64,000 nt of DNA, from positions 364,001 through 428,000 of the forward strand of contig JALIZF010001714.1 in the NCBI GenBank assembly GCA_029948255.1, written 5' to 3'. Every line of letters starts with the position of its first letter. Within the stretch, counting starts at the first letter, position 1. Positions 47,947 through 59,562 of this stretch are shown here, in pieces. The translations under genes were made by a program, and so were the position numbers. The notes under the pieces were generated by a model. It saw nothing but the letters and a program-made list of their open reading frames with translations. It searched no databases and was not told where the DNA came from. The stretch comes from Telmatactis stephensoni (Eukaryota; Cnidaria; Anthozoa; Actiniaria; Isophelliidae).

Positions 47947-48147
47947 TGATCACACTGTGATCACACATGTGATCACACCCTGTGATCACACCGTGATCAA
48001 GCGTAAAAACTTTTGACGCGTGATCACTCTGTGATCACACTATTTGTCACCGTGATCACATAATCACACATGCATGATCAAATCTTTGTGATCATGCATG
48101 TGTGATTACGATGTGATCACAGCCGACAGTCACTGTGGCCGTGATCA
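47947..48147. repeat. Cluster of twelve TGATCA palindromes with a 20-bp inverted repeat
   Basis: TGATCA occurs 12 times in 201 bp, mostly as GTGATCAC. 48061-48080 and 48089-48108 form a perfect 20-bp inverted repeat (core ATCACACATGCATGATCA) around an 8-nt loop. The array starts exactly where LINE homology ends. Its class is unknown; it could be the remains of a foldback element. Confidence 0.9.
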
Positions 48148-48287
48148 CACTAACAATATGGGAAACAATTGGGAACACAAAATCAAAATACAAAATAAAT
48201 TTTACTTAATTAATAATTATTTTAGCATATCAAGATATAGAATAGTACAGTAATGATATATATACTCATATATATATATTTTTTTAA

Positions 48288-48360
48288 AGTGCAAATGAAC
48301 CCATATTTAAACCAATATTTTCAAAATCTACAAAAGTCAAAAATAAACTTGCAAAAAAAA
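48288..48360 (+). repeat. Left terminal inverted repeat of the Kolobok element
   Basis: About 73 bp. The first 58 bp are identical to the inverted right end. Confidence 0.93.
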
Positions 48361-48480
48361 TTTTTTAGATTGGTCAAAACCCCGATTTATACTGATTTTT
48401 TTCACTTAATAAATTTTTGCCTTATTTTTGACAACTTCTAAAAGTCGCGGTCCCCTCCAGGGTCTGGGTCGAAACCATTG

Positions 48481-48488
48481 TGACGTCA
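48481..48488 (+). promoter_or_regulatory. CRE-like octamer upstream of the transposase
   Basis: TGACGTCA lies 108 bp before the transposase ATG, within the subterminal inverted block. A mirror copy lies upstream of the other gene. Confidence 0.5.
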
Positions 48489-48595
48489 TTCAGGGAACAA
48501 GACAACACACATCGTAGTAAGCACAAGCCTAAAGCGCTAGGTTAAGTGTGATTTTAAATAGTTTTTTATATCTTTAAAGTATTTTTCTGGACGAC

Positions 48596-51500
48596 ATGCC
48601 AAATCGGTGTGTCGTTTGGGGATGCGACAATACTCCAAACCCTAAAGAAGGAGTTTTTTTGCATGCGATACCTTTTCTCAACGATGATCGGGCCGAAGCA
48701 AAACGACGTCTCAAACAATGGTTGAAGTTCATCGACACGAAAAGGAAAAACTTTGTCCCAACTGAAAACTCGAGAGTATGCTCCAAGCATTTCTTACCAG
48801 AAGATTACACTGTCCGATTCTCTCTTCTACCCAACGTTGGAAAGCCTTTGCTTCCACGGCTCAGAAAAGATGAAATAGGCGTCTGTGTCATGCCTACTCT
48901 GTATAGCTCCAAGGAGGACGAGACTGTCAGCGATCGCAAAAAACGAAGGGTGAGAAAAGTTTATTTATTTTCTTGGATTCTTACTTGATTGCAAACCAAT
49001 GATTAATCGAGGAATGGTATGCTTTAAAGATAATACAGAGTGCAATAAACGACCTGAAAGAACGCGAAGAAGTAGTAGAAAATTCCGCTCCAACCACGGC
49101 CTCGTGGAGTGTTGAAACGACGTCTATGTCGAGTGGAGTGGTGACCGAGGAAACAATGGAGCTCGAAGTTACAGAGGCAGCTTCCGAGGAAAGAACTGGA
49201 ACAAGAGAGCAAACTAATAGAGTGGTAAGACTAAGTGCACTAGAAAAAACGGCAAAAGTCGAAAAATATTACTAGGGTATAGCACGGAAATGTAGAAAGA
49301 AGATCAATATACAAGTGTTTATCAGTGGGAAAGTTTTGGAAGGAGACACGTAAACTTATGATCTGGACAGTATTTTGGTATGCAGCTATTTCGAAAACAT
49401 TGAATATACTCAAGAATACTGCATTGCATAAAGACCTTTTATTTTGAAGTTGGTTGTTAAAAAATATATGATGATTTGATCATAAAATGTAGTGATGAAA
49501 TTGTTTTGCTTTTTATATCTTGATGCATTATGGAAAAATATATGTTACATGTAAACCAGAAGGGCAATTTTGATCTTGACAATGCAGAATTCATATTTCA
49601 GTATTCAGTAACAATGTTTATTGAATAGCTGTATGCCTACAGAGTGTGCCGATTCAAAATGTGAACAGTTTAAAAAATAACCTGCTTATGATTTCTTTGT
49701 TTACTTTATACATAAAGTCTACAAAGGAAGTCAAGAAATGCAAAATGTGCTCAAGGCTGAGACGCGAAAAAATGTCCTGGAGGCACCGATGGAAAAAGCA
49801 AAATCTGCAGTTAAAAGAGATCAAGGACCAATTACATGTTGCCAATCAGAAAGGTCTGTATTATCACTATGAACAAAAGAAAGTTATTATAAAAGTGTAC
49901 TGTTTATTTTCAGCAATCATTTCATTGATATATGTGTATGTCTGCTTCAGTACTAGAATTGGAAAGTTGCATAAAAGACAAAGAATCTGAATCAGATGGC
50001 GAAGCAAGCAAGGAGGAAGCTGAAGCTGTTGAAAGTGCTAGTGAATTGGAAGAAGAGATGGAAGATTTTTCTTGTGAAAGTGATGACGATGAGCTTTATA
50101 TAACAGAGACAGAATCTGAAGAGGACCCACTCACAGAGGATGAATTACATGTAGCTGACTCATCTGAAAGGTACTATAGTCATTTCTACAAATTGTAGTA
50201 ATAATGGAAATGATAATAATAATAATAGCAACAACAACAACAACAACTTGTTATCAGGAACTGGTTATTCGAAAGCCAATTAGCACTAACCCAGGATTAA
50301 CTCCAGTGGTTTTCAAAAGATTTAATCCTGGATTACTACTAATTTTTTGACCTTTGGAATATCATGTTATTTTGAAGTAATTAATACTAATTTGATTCAT
50401 CTGATATTATTCGGGGCATTATATGTGATTATTATTACTATATTATTGGTAATAATTCATTATTACCATATACTCTATATTTCAGGTATATATCCTTTAG
50501 AGCACACATAGTCCTCCACATAAAGAGAGGGAAGTGGACATGATATATTTATGAATGTTTTGTTCTTTCAGTTTGAAATCCGCATGATACCAACTTTAGG
50601 ACAGAACCGAAACACATTGTCTTCCTCTCACAGCTTCTGATGTTGTTCAACTTCTACCATTCCTGCAAAGCTGATAATCCCCTTGTTGAAGCTAAGAAAA
50701 TGGGTACTGAGGTGGTTGTTTCAACTCTGTGTAAAAATCCAAGCTGTCCTAAAAAAGAATTTGTCTGGCACAGTCAACCATCCATGAAATTCAAATCTGG
50801 ACAATCTCGACCTGCTGGTAATTTTCTTTTATCCATGGCAGTACTCTTTGCTGGGGGCTCAGCAACAAAAGTCTTTCAGATCTTTGCCCATATGGGTCTG
50901 GCATGCATTTCTTTGAGGTCATTCTTCAAACACCAAAAGGTATATATATTTTCATTTATTATTATGAATTATTATTCATTGTCTTATATAATCTTTTTGT
51001 GTGCGCTCTTGGGTTTTCTTTGGAGAACAACATAGCACATCCTTATAATTACAAAGACGTAAACGTTATCACTGAAGTGCAACCCTCCAAGTTTGATGTC
51101 TTGTTTGCTGACTAGCATTTCATCAGCCATCAATCAAAGAACTGAAATTGAAAATGAACAATTAATTTTTATCATGAATGAAGTTAAAGACTGAATTAAA
51201 GATTTTGTTTCACAAGTTTTCTAGTCTGACAGCAAACGAGACATCTTTAAGGGTCACCCTTCAATGAGGTCTTTCAATGATGATGCAAGTGGTTGTAAAA
51301 GTCTTTTTGTTCAGTATTTTTCAGTCTTTTCAACAAGCACATTTAAAACTATATAACTTTTTGCTTATTCCATTTTTAATTTTGCTTCTTAGAATTACCT
51401 GTTTCCTACAATTTACCTTCACTGGAGGAACTATCAGAGAAAACTCCTTGAAAAGGTCAAGGGACTAAACAATGACCTGGTTGTGGCAGGGGATGCCCGT

Positions 51501-54307
51501 CACGATAGCATGGGGCACAATGCCAAGTATGGGGTCTATACAATGTTTTGCTGTACTCTGCCACAAATACTACACTTTAGTCTTGTCCAGGTAATAAATA
51601 TGTCTTTTTTTTTTAATAAGCATATTTATTGAATAAAAGCTACATAAATTTGTTCCAAACTGTAGGCAGTTGTCATTTATCACCAAGATGAACCATACAC
51701 TGTTTTAATTAACATATCTTTGTTTGTTTAGAGAAACCAAGTTGAAAGCAGTAATGCCATGGAATTCATGGGGTTCAAGAATTGCATGGAGTACTTGTTG
51801 GAGACTCAGGGACTTCAAATCACCACACTGATATCAGATCGGCATACGTCAATATCATCGCATATGAATAAGGTTCTGACTCACATCAAACACTACTTTG
51901 ATATCTGGCATTTGAAAAAAAGTAGGTACCCTCTCCAGATTTTATGCATATTGTTATAATACTTCCACAGTTCCAAGTAAGGTTGGCTTGTAAAAGTATT
52001 GTTTTCCTTATGATTTTCGATATTGCCTTGCAGAAATCAGGAAAGTACTCAGTAAGTTGGCAAAGGAGAAATCATGTGAGTGCATACTAGAGTGGATAAA
52101 GCCCTGTGAGAACCATCTATATTGGTGTGCTCAGTCAACAAAAAATGGAGATAGTGACCTGATATGGGCAAAATTCAAGTCTTTCTTCAGCCATGTCATC
52201 AACATACACAGTGATCTTGATGATCCCATATTCAATAAGTGTGGTCATAGAGTGATTAGAGACAGAACCTGGTTAGAAAAAGGTATGTTGTTGTCTTTAG
52301 TAATGATAAAGCTGAAACATGAAATAGGTCATAAACTAAATATTACTTATTTGTTCTAAATCCCTTCATAGTGTTCAACTAGTTTGATTTAATACTAATT
52401 AAATAGTTTGTACTGCTTCATGGATATAGTGCTAACACTTTAAAGTGTGAAACAACTTTTTAAATGGAGACACATGTAGCTACAAAATATTTTGTTTTCT
52501 ATTGTTTGATTAGTGCTATTTGTACTTTTTAGTTAGTACTTGTTTCACAGTTTTAGTGTTAGCATGCTATGTTTGCATCTTAGTTAATGTTATTAGCTTT
52601 ATAAAGGTGTACTGTTGATTGGATATCAATGACATGGTCTATCAACAGAAGAAGAATCTGTAAATGTTTCTGTGAACATGTGCAGAAAAAGCTGTAATAA
52701 TTATGATACTAAGTTGGCAAGAATTGTATGTAGAATATTCAAATCTACTTTTTGTTTGTTTGTGTATTGTTAGGCTCATCAGCCCATGACAAGATGGTCA
52801 AAGAATTGTTAAAAACCAGCCTGATGAAAGGGATAAAACAAGCCTCTCCATTGGACCAGACCAGTACACTGGAGGGTTTTCATTCAGTGGTGAACCACTT
52901 CTTGCCAAAAATGATTGCATACTCTCACACTGGAATGTACTGCAGGTGCTTTTTACTCTACTACAACAGTGTGTACTTGTACTTTGTGTAAAAATTAATT
53001 TTGCTTGGCAAACTAGCAACCACTAGATGTATGGAAAACTTGTCACAATAGAGTAGCAGTAAATAGGGCTGATCAAGTAAAAGAAGACAATTATGGAATT
53101 TGCACAAAATACAAGCAGTGGTATTTATATTGCACGCTTTACAGTGAAAATCGTGGCGACGCGACCTCCAACGTCGGTAAGATTTTGGTCTTTTTTGATC
53201 CATTCATCATTCTTGGGGGCAGAGCTTTCACAAACTCGTTCAGTGATTGGTTGATTTGAAAGAAGCTCTGCCCCAGAACTGATTGACGGTTCAGAAAAAC
53301 TCAAAATCAAAACAAAATTTGTATTTTGCTGGTCGCGATGCAACGATTTTGGCTGTAAGTATTTGTTTGCTGCATAGTCATTTAATTTTGAACTTTTTGA
53401 TTTGATAATTTTCAGACATGTATTGGCCATTCTTCATTTCAATTCTAACCTGGAACGAGAGGTTAGGTGTAAGCCTGATGGAACGGAACAGTTAAGGGTA
53501 TCATATCCTAAATTTAAAAATGGAGAAGCAACAGTCAGGAACATCTGCGTTAAGCAAAACTTTGGTAAGGACAACACTTACTCTGGCTTTTCCCTTTTTA
53601 AAAGAAAAAAAATTAGTAATACTAATTTACTCAAGAGAGGAAAATGGGTCTGGTGTACATATTATAAATGTGTTGGCATCATTAAAAGACTTACTAAACA
53701 CATTTTGCACATCTCTTCTGAAAATCCAACCAGTAGTCAAACCTACCAATATCAGAGCTAAATTCTCTAAAATATTATTTTGCAGATTATGTCCAGGGAT
53801 TGTTTGAAACCTTCGTGCTGAGCAGCAAGGATGAAATAAAGGTAGCTAGAGAAGAACTTATTCAACTGACTCCAGATCCAATGAATAGCATTCTGGAAAA
53901 GCAACCTGTTGTTGATGCAGTGAGAAAAAGAAACGAAAGGAAGAGTATGGTGGTCGAGGATGTACCTGCTACTTTGATTGGTATGTACAAAAAATATATT
54001 TTACTTGTATTATGATAAAGACAAGACTGTGAAGACTCTGTACATTTTCTAACTGAAAGTTTAATCTTTATCATAATTAAGTAACCAATACAGATTAATC
54101 TTCATGAATATAATTAACTTGAACTGCATCTATGCCCAACCATGTTAAATACTAATATTGTTTTTGCTAATATTCACAGCACCTGAGAGACAGGCACAAG
54201 TACCCCAGCAACCAGTTCAACAGAAAGCTCCACCTAGATGCAGACTTTGTAAACAGCCCATGAAGGGGCACAATAAAGTAAAAGATTGCCCAAAAAATCA
54301 AACATGA
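48596..54307 (+). CDS. THAP-domain transposase of the Kolobok-type element, 12 exons
   Basis: Exons: 48596-48949, 49030-49224, 49643-49853, 49951-50170, 50600-50939, 51393-51590, 51732-51921, 52034-52282, 52774-52945, 53416-53564, 53786-53980, 54180-54307, all GT-AG. They add up to 2,601 nt, about 866 aa without a stop. The N-terminus is a THAP zinc finger (MPNRCVVWGC, then VCSKHFLPEDY). Next come a basic coiled-coil exon and an acidic exon, then the catalytic region: VAGDARHDSMGHNAKYG (Asp about 474), LISDRHTSISSHM (Asp about 542), YFDIWHLKK, and STLEGFHSVVNHFLPK (Glu about 686). The C-terminus is a zinc knuckle (CRLCKQPMKGHNKVKDC). The exon 5 acceptor is uncertain: the stronger-looking AG at 50571 breaks the frame, while the AG ending at 50599 keeps it. 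Confidence 0.8.
50259..50357. repeat. Foldback MITE in intron 4 of the transposase gene
   Basis: The arms contain TTAGCACTAACCCAGGATTAA and its diverged inverse (TTTAATCCTGGATTA). Same family as 25051-25153, preceded by AAT and CAA microsatellites. Confidence 0.7.
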
Positions 54308-54929
54308 TTGATACATATATGCAATGCAAACAATAAGTGAAAAGCATGAAGTCATGAAAATTTTTACATCAAATTACTGTTAACTATTGTTTGCATTCTA
54401 CACACATTAACTTTATTCCATTCTCAGCCACTAAAGAGGCATCAGGCCATAGAGTGGTGGCATTAAAACATGCAATAGATACTTGATAGCCATTTTAAGA
54501 TTTTTCTTTCCATTTGACTATTGTACTAAATTGTTTTTACTGCAGTTTAATTGCATCACTCTATTGCAGGATAAATTATTATGTTGCAAAGTAAATATCT
54601 TATGAATGAAATAAAATGAAATAATTTTCTAGACAGGGAGTACTAAGTAACAAGTCTTGTTTTGTATGATCTCTAAAACATTGTTTATTAAAGTCATAAT
54701 ATTGTCAAGGGAGATTGTCACTAACTATTGCCTGTACTTACTTATGACATAAGAATATTTTTATTTATTTGAATACTGATATGAACATGAACATTTTAGT
54801 GTGATTATAATCATGTACACTTTAGCAAGAGTGCTATTTTGACTCATTGTTGCACTTTACCTGGTTTAGGGTAAATACATCTATATATTTATGAATATAC
54901 TACAGTGATAATTTTAATAAAAAACAAGT
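54308..54929. other. Spacer between the two convergent transposon genes
   Basis: AT-rich non-coding DNA with AATAAA-type signals on both strands, as expected between two 3' ends. Confidence 0.5.
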
Positions 54930-55900
54930 TCATGATTGTTCATCTAAATCAAATCCTGTATGTCTTTCATCGGCAGTAAGTGGAAAAGCATTCCTGATTG
55001 CTTGGTATGCACAGGCTGGTAAAGGGATCCTTTTTGATCCAAGCATTCCATATATCAGACGTGAAAACTCGCGATAGGAAATACTTCTCAAAAACCTAGA
55101 AAAAGAGAGAATTCCGTAAATACTAACGTTATAGCAGCAGATAATTTTTTTACAGTATGCAAGAAAGAGCTTTTTTCATAGCAATCAAAATTGATCATCA
55201 ATGCCAAGATGAAGTAACACGCAATCTGTCCAAATACGAACAAAATAGCTCTACCTGTCCGATCCTGTCTGTTGATATCGTTTTTTGTCTTTCGTTTTGA
55301 AACGATCAGCGGCCATTCTTAAACTCCATGTTTGTAGGCATACAGGTTCGAATCCTGGATGTTCTGTTACGCAAACCAGTTTGACTTCGGGAGAGAGTTC
55401 TTCTTGTACCAGATCGCAATTCAACGATTCCACACAACCATCTAGCTCTGTACAGCAATAACACTCACTTATATTTTGTAAATTTCTCGTGGAACACTTT
55501 CCACACTTGCACCTTATAAAAGATACACAAAGGTGCTTAGTAATCATACCATAAATATTCTATTAAACTTGAGATTTAAGAAGTGAGAAGTTTAGGCACG
55601 AGTTTATCACGGGTATCTAACAATCACTTACCAATCATTCACGGGAATTTCTCCAGACAGTCGGGTTTTCAATTCTTTCTCTAGCTCTTGAATATTGTTT
55701 TGCCTTTCCAGGTATTCTTCGACCCATTCATGACTTGCTATGGGCTCATCATGATAAGCACCCTCATCTACGTCGTCTCCATCTTGCAGCTCCTTTCGCG
55801 CGGTGGATCTCTCTTCCTCGAATTCTTCTTCAAACTCCGTGTCAAAATCGCTATCAAAGGATTCGAAAGAGCTCTCGTTGTCTGAATTACTTGAAGACAT
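54930..55900 (-). CDS. P2X7 C-terminal (ballast)-type domain protein carried by the transposon
   Basis: Three exons with GT-AG borders: 55900-55632, 55512-55255, 55095-54930. The total is 693 nt, 230 aa and a stop, with all phases matching. Exon 1 is acidic (MSSSNSDNESSFES, then EEEFEEERS) with a helical end. The exon 1-2 junction creates WCKCGKCS, followed by ECYCCTELDGC and VTEHPGFEPVCL. Exon 3 reads SYREFSRLIYGMLGSKRIPL, PACAYQAIRNAFP and TGFDLDE. This order of Cys motifs, HPGFE-x-VCL, Y-R-x-F and IR-x-x-FP is what I know from the intracellular ballast domain of vertebrate P2X7 receptors (P2RX7_C). No membrane segment or channel part is present. The role in the element is unknown; nucleic-acid or nucleotide binding through the zinc-type cluster is possible. 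Confidence 0.75.
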
Positions 55901-55995
55901 TGTTTTGCTTACAAATTGTCGTGTTTTAGTTTACTTTTGAATAGTATTTTGGATAAAAAACTCATAAACACAGATTCGCGCCTTGCTTCCCCGGA

Positions 55996-56003
55996 TGACG
56001 TCA
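55996..56003 (-). promoter_or_regulatory. CRE-like octamer upstream of the P2RX7_C-type gene
   Basis: TGACGTCA lies about 96 bp before the minus-strand ATG at 55900. Equal placement at both ends suggests that both genes share the same promoter logic. Confidence 0.5.
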
Positions 56004-56103
56004 CTCGACCCAGACTCCTGATATGCATTTGACCCCGAACTTTGAGGAGAGCGCGAAATTCAAAATTATTTTGTGAAAAGCGAATTTATGCAATTTGAAT
56101 TTT

Positions 56104-56176
56104 TTTTTTTTGCAAGAATATTTTTGACTTTTGTAGATTTTGAAAATATTGGTTTAAATATGGGTTCATTTGCACT
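56104..56176 (-). repeat. Right terminal inverted repeat of the Kolobok element
   Basis: Reverse complement of the left end, followed directly by TTAA. Confidence 0.93.
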
Positions 56177-56424
56177 TTAAGCTATAATAATAACAAATGA
56201 TATGTCTACAGGGACAGACATCGGCTTATGAATTATTTCATAATAATGATGATGATATATATAAGTCTAAATATATAGAAGAAGGAATGAATATCAGCTA
56301 TGACAATCGCTGTTGCACATGTAAATTTCAGCCAGTTTCACTCCATTCTGATAAGTAATATATAAAAAATGTGAAGTATTCAATACTAAATAGTCATTAA
56401 GTAGGCACTTATCGTCACTCATCG

Positions 56425-57163
56425 TCAGTTTTCAACTCCAGCCCACATCTTGCATCTGCCGTTGCGGACCATTCTGCACTTTGAATCAATGCTTTTTTTC
56501 ATTTCCTCCCATAACAGCGGTATACTTCTAAACTTAATTTGGTGTTGTTCAAAAACAGCACTCAGGCGATTTGCATCCAACTTGCTGAGCTTTTCCCCCT
56601 TTCCTTCTACACTGCTTTGAGCAGCCTCTTGGCGGCTGAACACAATTTCAAACAATTTTAATATAAAGTTTTTCGGCAGTTTTGTTGTTATCTTGTCCAG
56701 CAATCTTGCAGGAACATATACACCCCTGGAAGCTGCACCCACAAGTACCTTCTCGTCATTGACCAATACAGGAGGTGTATCAGCCTGGGAAGAAGAGGTT
56801 AATAGGTTGGGCTTAGGTTGGAGTTCTTTTGGAGACAAGCTGTCACTGTGGACTGGAGGAGAGGCAACTGATTTCGGGGTTGTCGTGGAACTGCAGATGC
56901 TGATAGAATCGTCTCCACCACATGGAGCCTCCACAGGGATAATACATTTCGCTGGAATCCCTGTGGATTTGTATTGCACTTTCATGCAGTTTCTGCATTT
57001 AAGAAATGATGAAATCACATTTTTCTTCGATGCTGTCCCCCAAGCACTGAACTTGACTGGAAAGCTCATGAACTTTCTTTTCCAGGCCTTCCACGTTGGA
57101 AGTTTTCAATTGAAGCTTAGTGCTCGTATTTGTCTTAATCGGCCTGGAGCTTGTTAAATCAAC
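56425..57163 (-). pseudogene. BEN-domain protein, C-terminal part, probably decayed
   Basis: After an AG acceptor at about 57164 a coiled-coil reading appears (VEGLEKKVHELSSQVQ, LGDSIEEKCDFIIS) that ends in a stop and must change frame. A Ser/Pro-rich linker follows, then a BEN-like domain: LLDKITTKLPKNFILKLFEI, VFSRQEAAQSSVEGKGEKLS, KLDANRLSAVFEQHQIKFRS and KCRMVRNGRCKMW. BEN domains bind DNA in chromatin regulators. The stop and shift suggest a pseudogene, unless a short unrecognised exon exists. Upstream exons probably lie at 59563-60621. Confidence 0.55.
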
Positions 57164-57367
57164 TGAAAGCAATAATGAAGAGCATCTGTTGAAACCTCAG
57201 TGTAATAATATTGAATAATGATAATAAATAATGATAGTAACAATAACAATTTGATAATAGTTTAGCGATTGGTTTTTGCGTCATGCTTAAATTTAATTAA
57301 AAACGCATTTGTCAATGAAATAACGAAAGCAGAGTATACTATTGAGATTATTTTTAAATAACATTTC

Positions 57368-57451
57368 TTTAGCTTTAAAACCGGTTTTGTAAACAACATT
57401 TTACTTTTAACTAAAGAGAGGTTATTAAACGAAACCGGTTTTAAAGCTAAA
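57368..57451. repeat. Perfect 20-bp inverted repeat around ACCGGTTT
   Basis: 57368-57387 and 57432-57451 are exact inverse copies (TTTAGCTTTAAAACCGGTTT) with a 44-bp spacer. Possible small foldback element. Confidence 0.85.
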
Positions 57452-58940
57452 CTGTTTCAGTTTAATTCCTTTAAGGATCGTTGAGGTCTCAGCAAAAAAA
57501 AAGAAAAAAAAAGAGTCCGTTTAAAAATTAAAATTGAATTTTCTTTTATAAATTAAGCGCAAAATTGTTTTGTTTAAAAGCCCACATTCATCCGAGATCG
57601 TTGCTTTTGTTTTACAAATCATCTCTTGTTAAAAGGTGCTTTCTGATTGGTTCAAAATCAAAGATGGCGAATTTTCGTATGCGAGGAAATTGCGCTAAAG
57701 TTCTCGGATGCACGTGGGCCATTAAACTGCGATTTAATGAAAATAAATATGAAGAAAAATTTCCCATAAGAAAAGACAGTAAACTAGAAATGTTAGTACA
57801 AAACGGAAAATGACCATCCTTGCCATGACATTCTATACTGATAATTGTTTAACTTATTACTCTTCGGATGAAGATCGAGATGTTAACAAGAAAGATGCCA
57901 AATCGTCCCGCATTATTATTTCTATTTAAACTTGATGATCATGATCAACAAAGCATATGATTATCATAACTTTACACGGTCTTTAGTAAGTTTATAGAAC
58001 CGATGGCAGTCTAAAAAGACTGATATAAAGTAAACACCGGAAATGACATTTAAATCGTACTAGCAATTTTTAAATTCCTAACTATCGTCAGATTGTGATG
58101 GCTTTAAAAATCTTTTGATCTTTACGCTCAAGTAATTTGTACTTTCAAAGGGAACTTTCAAAGTGGGAAGTAAAGTATAACACTTTTGTGACCTTCTCAC
58201 TTGACTTATTGCACGGCATTAGCAGGCCTCTTTATTTTAACGTAAACCAAATTTATTTGTATGTGGTTTGTGATTGAAACTTTATAACTGAAATTGAATC
58301 AGTCGTTTCCTGTATGCGTGATTGCTGAAGAGAAGCAATAATTTTGCGTGATTCGTGAAGTTTCCCAATATTTTGGCATGTGAGGTGACCCTGATTAATT
58401 ATAATGGCATTTGCAGTGAAAACAAAGAGTGTCAACTGATATAACACAAAATATGCCGTGACATGAGCCAGTGATTGGTAGCATTTAGTTTTAATTGGAT
58501 AATGGATGGACTTTGATATCATGCAAGCACGCACGCGATGCTATTGAATTGCAAACCAAAAGGAATTGATTTTCGTGAAGTGTAGATATAACTAAAAGAA
58601 CAAGAAAGTGCTCTACCACTCTGAAGTTCAAAAGAAAGCCTTGCTTGACTATCGACAGGTATGTCAGTGTTTTAAATGTACATGTGTTGATATGTACTTA
58701 CTTGATTCTTTTATAGTCGGGGAACATTTTTCTTGTTCCTGACTTATCTTCTCGTGATTCTGTTTCCCTGCCAAATAAATAAAACATTCAAATTGTGCAT
58801 TAATACAAAGTAAAATCAAGTAAAATCAGAGACAAAAGGCCCAAAATAAACATTCAATCGGACTCTATTAAATCCAAAGTCTTTTAAGTCCCTAGAGTAT
58901 AGACACGATTATTTGTATTCAAACTCAAATTTAAATAAAC
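57452..58940. other. No recognisable gene
   Basis: Short frames only (82 codons at 57565-57813, 93 codons at 58253-58534), none familiar. In position it would fall in an intron of the BEN-type gene. Confidence 0.35.
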
Positions 58941-58954
58941 CATCTCTTGAAAAT

Positions 58955-58975
58955 GACGCCTGATGGCGTCGAAAC
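58955..58975 (+). repeat. Hairpin GACGCC-TGAT-GGCGTC followed by GAAAC
   Basis: A perfect 6-bp stem with a 4-nt loop. It contains CCTGATGG and CGAAAC, as does the hairpin at 22077. Parts of the hammerhead ribozyme core (CTGANG and GAAA) are present, but stem II is not convincing. Confidence 0.6.
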
Positions 58976-58979
58976 GTCG

Positions 58980-59562
58980 AGAAAACTTGTTGTCATAACT
59001 TTTATATCTAAGAGTTTAAAATCAAGGAATCAGTTTTATTTCGACAAACCATCACGTTATCTACACTGAAGTATATCATGTCTTAGTGTTTCTTTGGCTC
59101 TTTGGAAAAGGTCGCGATGGTTAATCTGAAAATGACTATGACTATAAAGTGACAAACATCGTTTATAAATTTCAAAGAAAGAGTTGATTCTAGCTGACGT
59201 AGAGATTTTTTTATTTGTCCAATACAATGTCAAGCCGTCAATCAACTCAAAATAATCACGAATCAGTTTTGCCATAATCTTTTCATATTTTTCAAGACGA
59301 TGACCACATACCGTGACTTATTTGAAAAGCTGTTTAATTATAACTAAACTGTTGATAATAACTTGTTCATTAATTACGTAGATTTCACGGTTTTTCAATG
59401 TACTGTTCTAAATTGCAAAAAGTCTCTAACCTTCGTGACAAATGACTTTGCTGCTTTTGTTTTGAGAGGCATGTTTTTCCTGTACGGAATAAATGGCAAC
59501 TATATCTTCAGCACTCCAGAATTCGCTGATCTTTGTTTCGGGCGTACAATCACTTAATGAAT
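58980..59562. other. No gene seen
   Basis: Only short frames. Would be intronic if the BEN-type gene is continuous. Confidence 0.35.

Larger units (their letters stand above)
48288..56176 (+). mobile_element. Kolobok-type DNA transposon, apparently intact, two genes
   Basis: 7,889 bp with TTAA duplications (48284-48287 and 56177-56180). The termini are inverted: the first 58 bp (AGTGCAAATGAACCC...) match perfectly between the ends, then two mismatches and about 13 more matching bases. A second, looser inverted block (GGTCTGGGTCGA, TGACGTCA) lies about 170-200 bp inside each end. The plus strand carries a THAP transposase in 12 exons. The minus strand carries a 3-exon P2RX7_C-domain gene. The genes converge, each starting about 280-310 bp from its nearest end. 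TTAA target, AG start and THAP domain together indicate Kolobok. piggyBac also uses TTAA, but it has CCY ends and a different transposase. Confidence 0.85.

Noticed and set aside
48288..56176. piggyBac transposon, because of TTAA duplications
   Set aside because: The termini begin AGTGC and not CCY, and the transposase has a THAP domain and GDxRxDSxGH motif unlike piggyBac.
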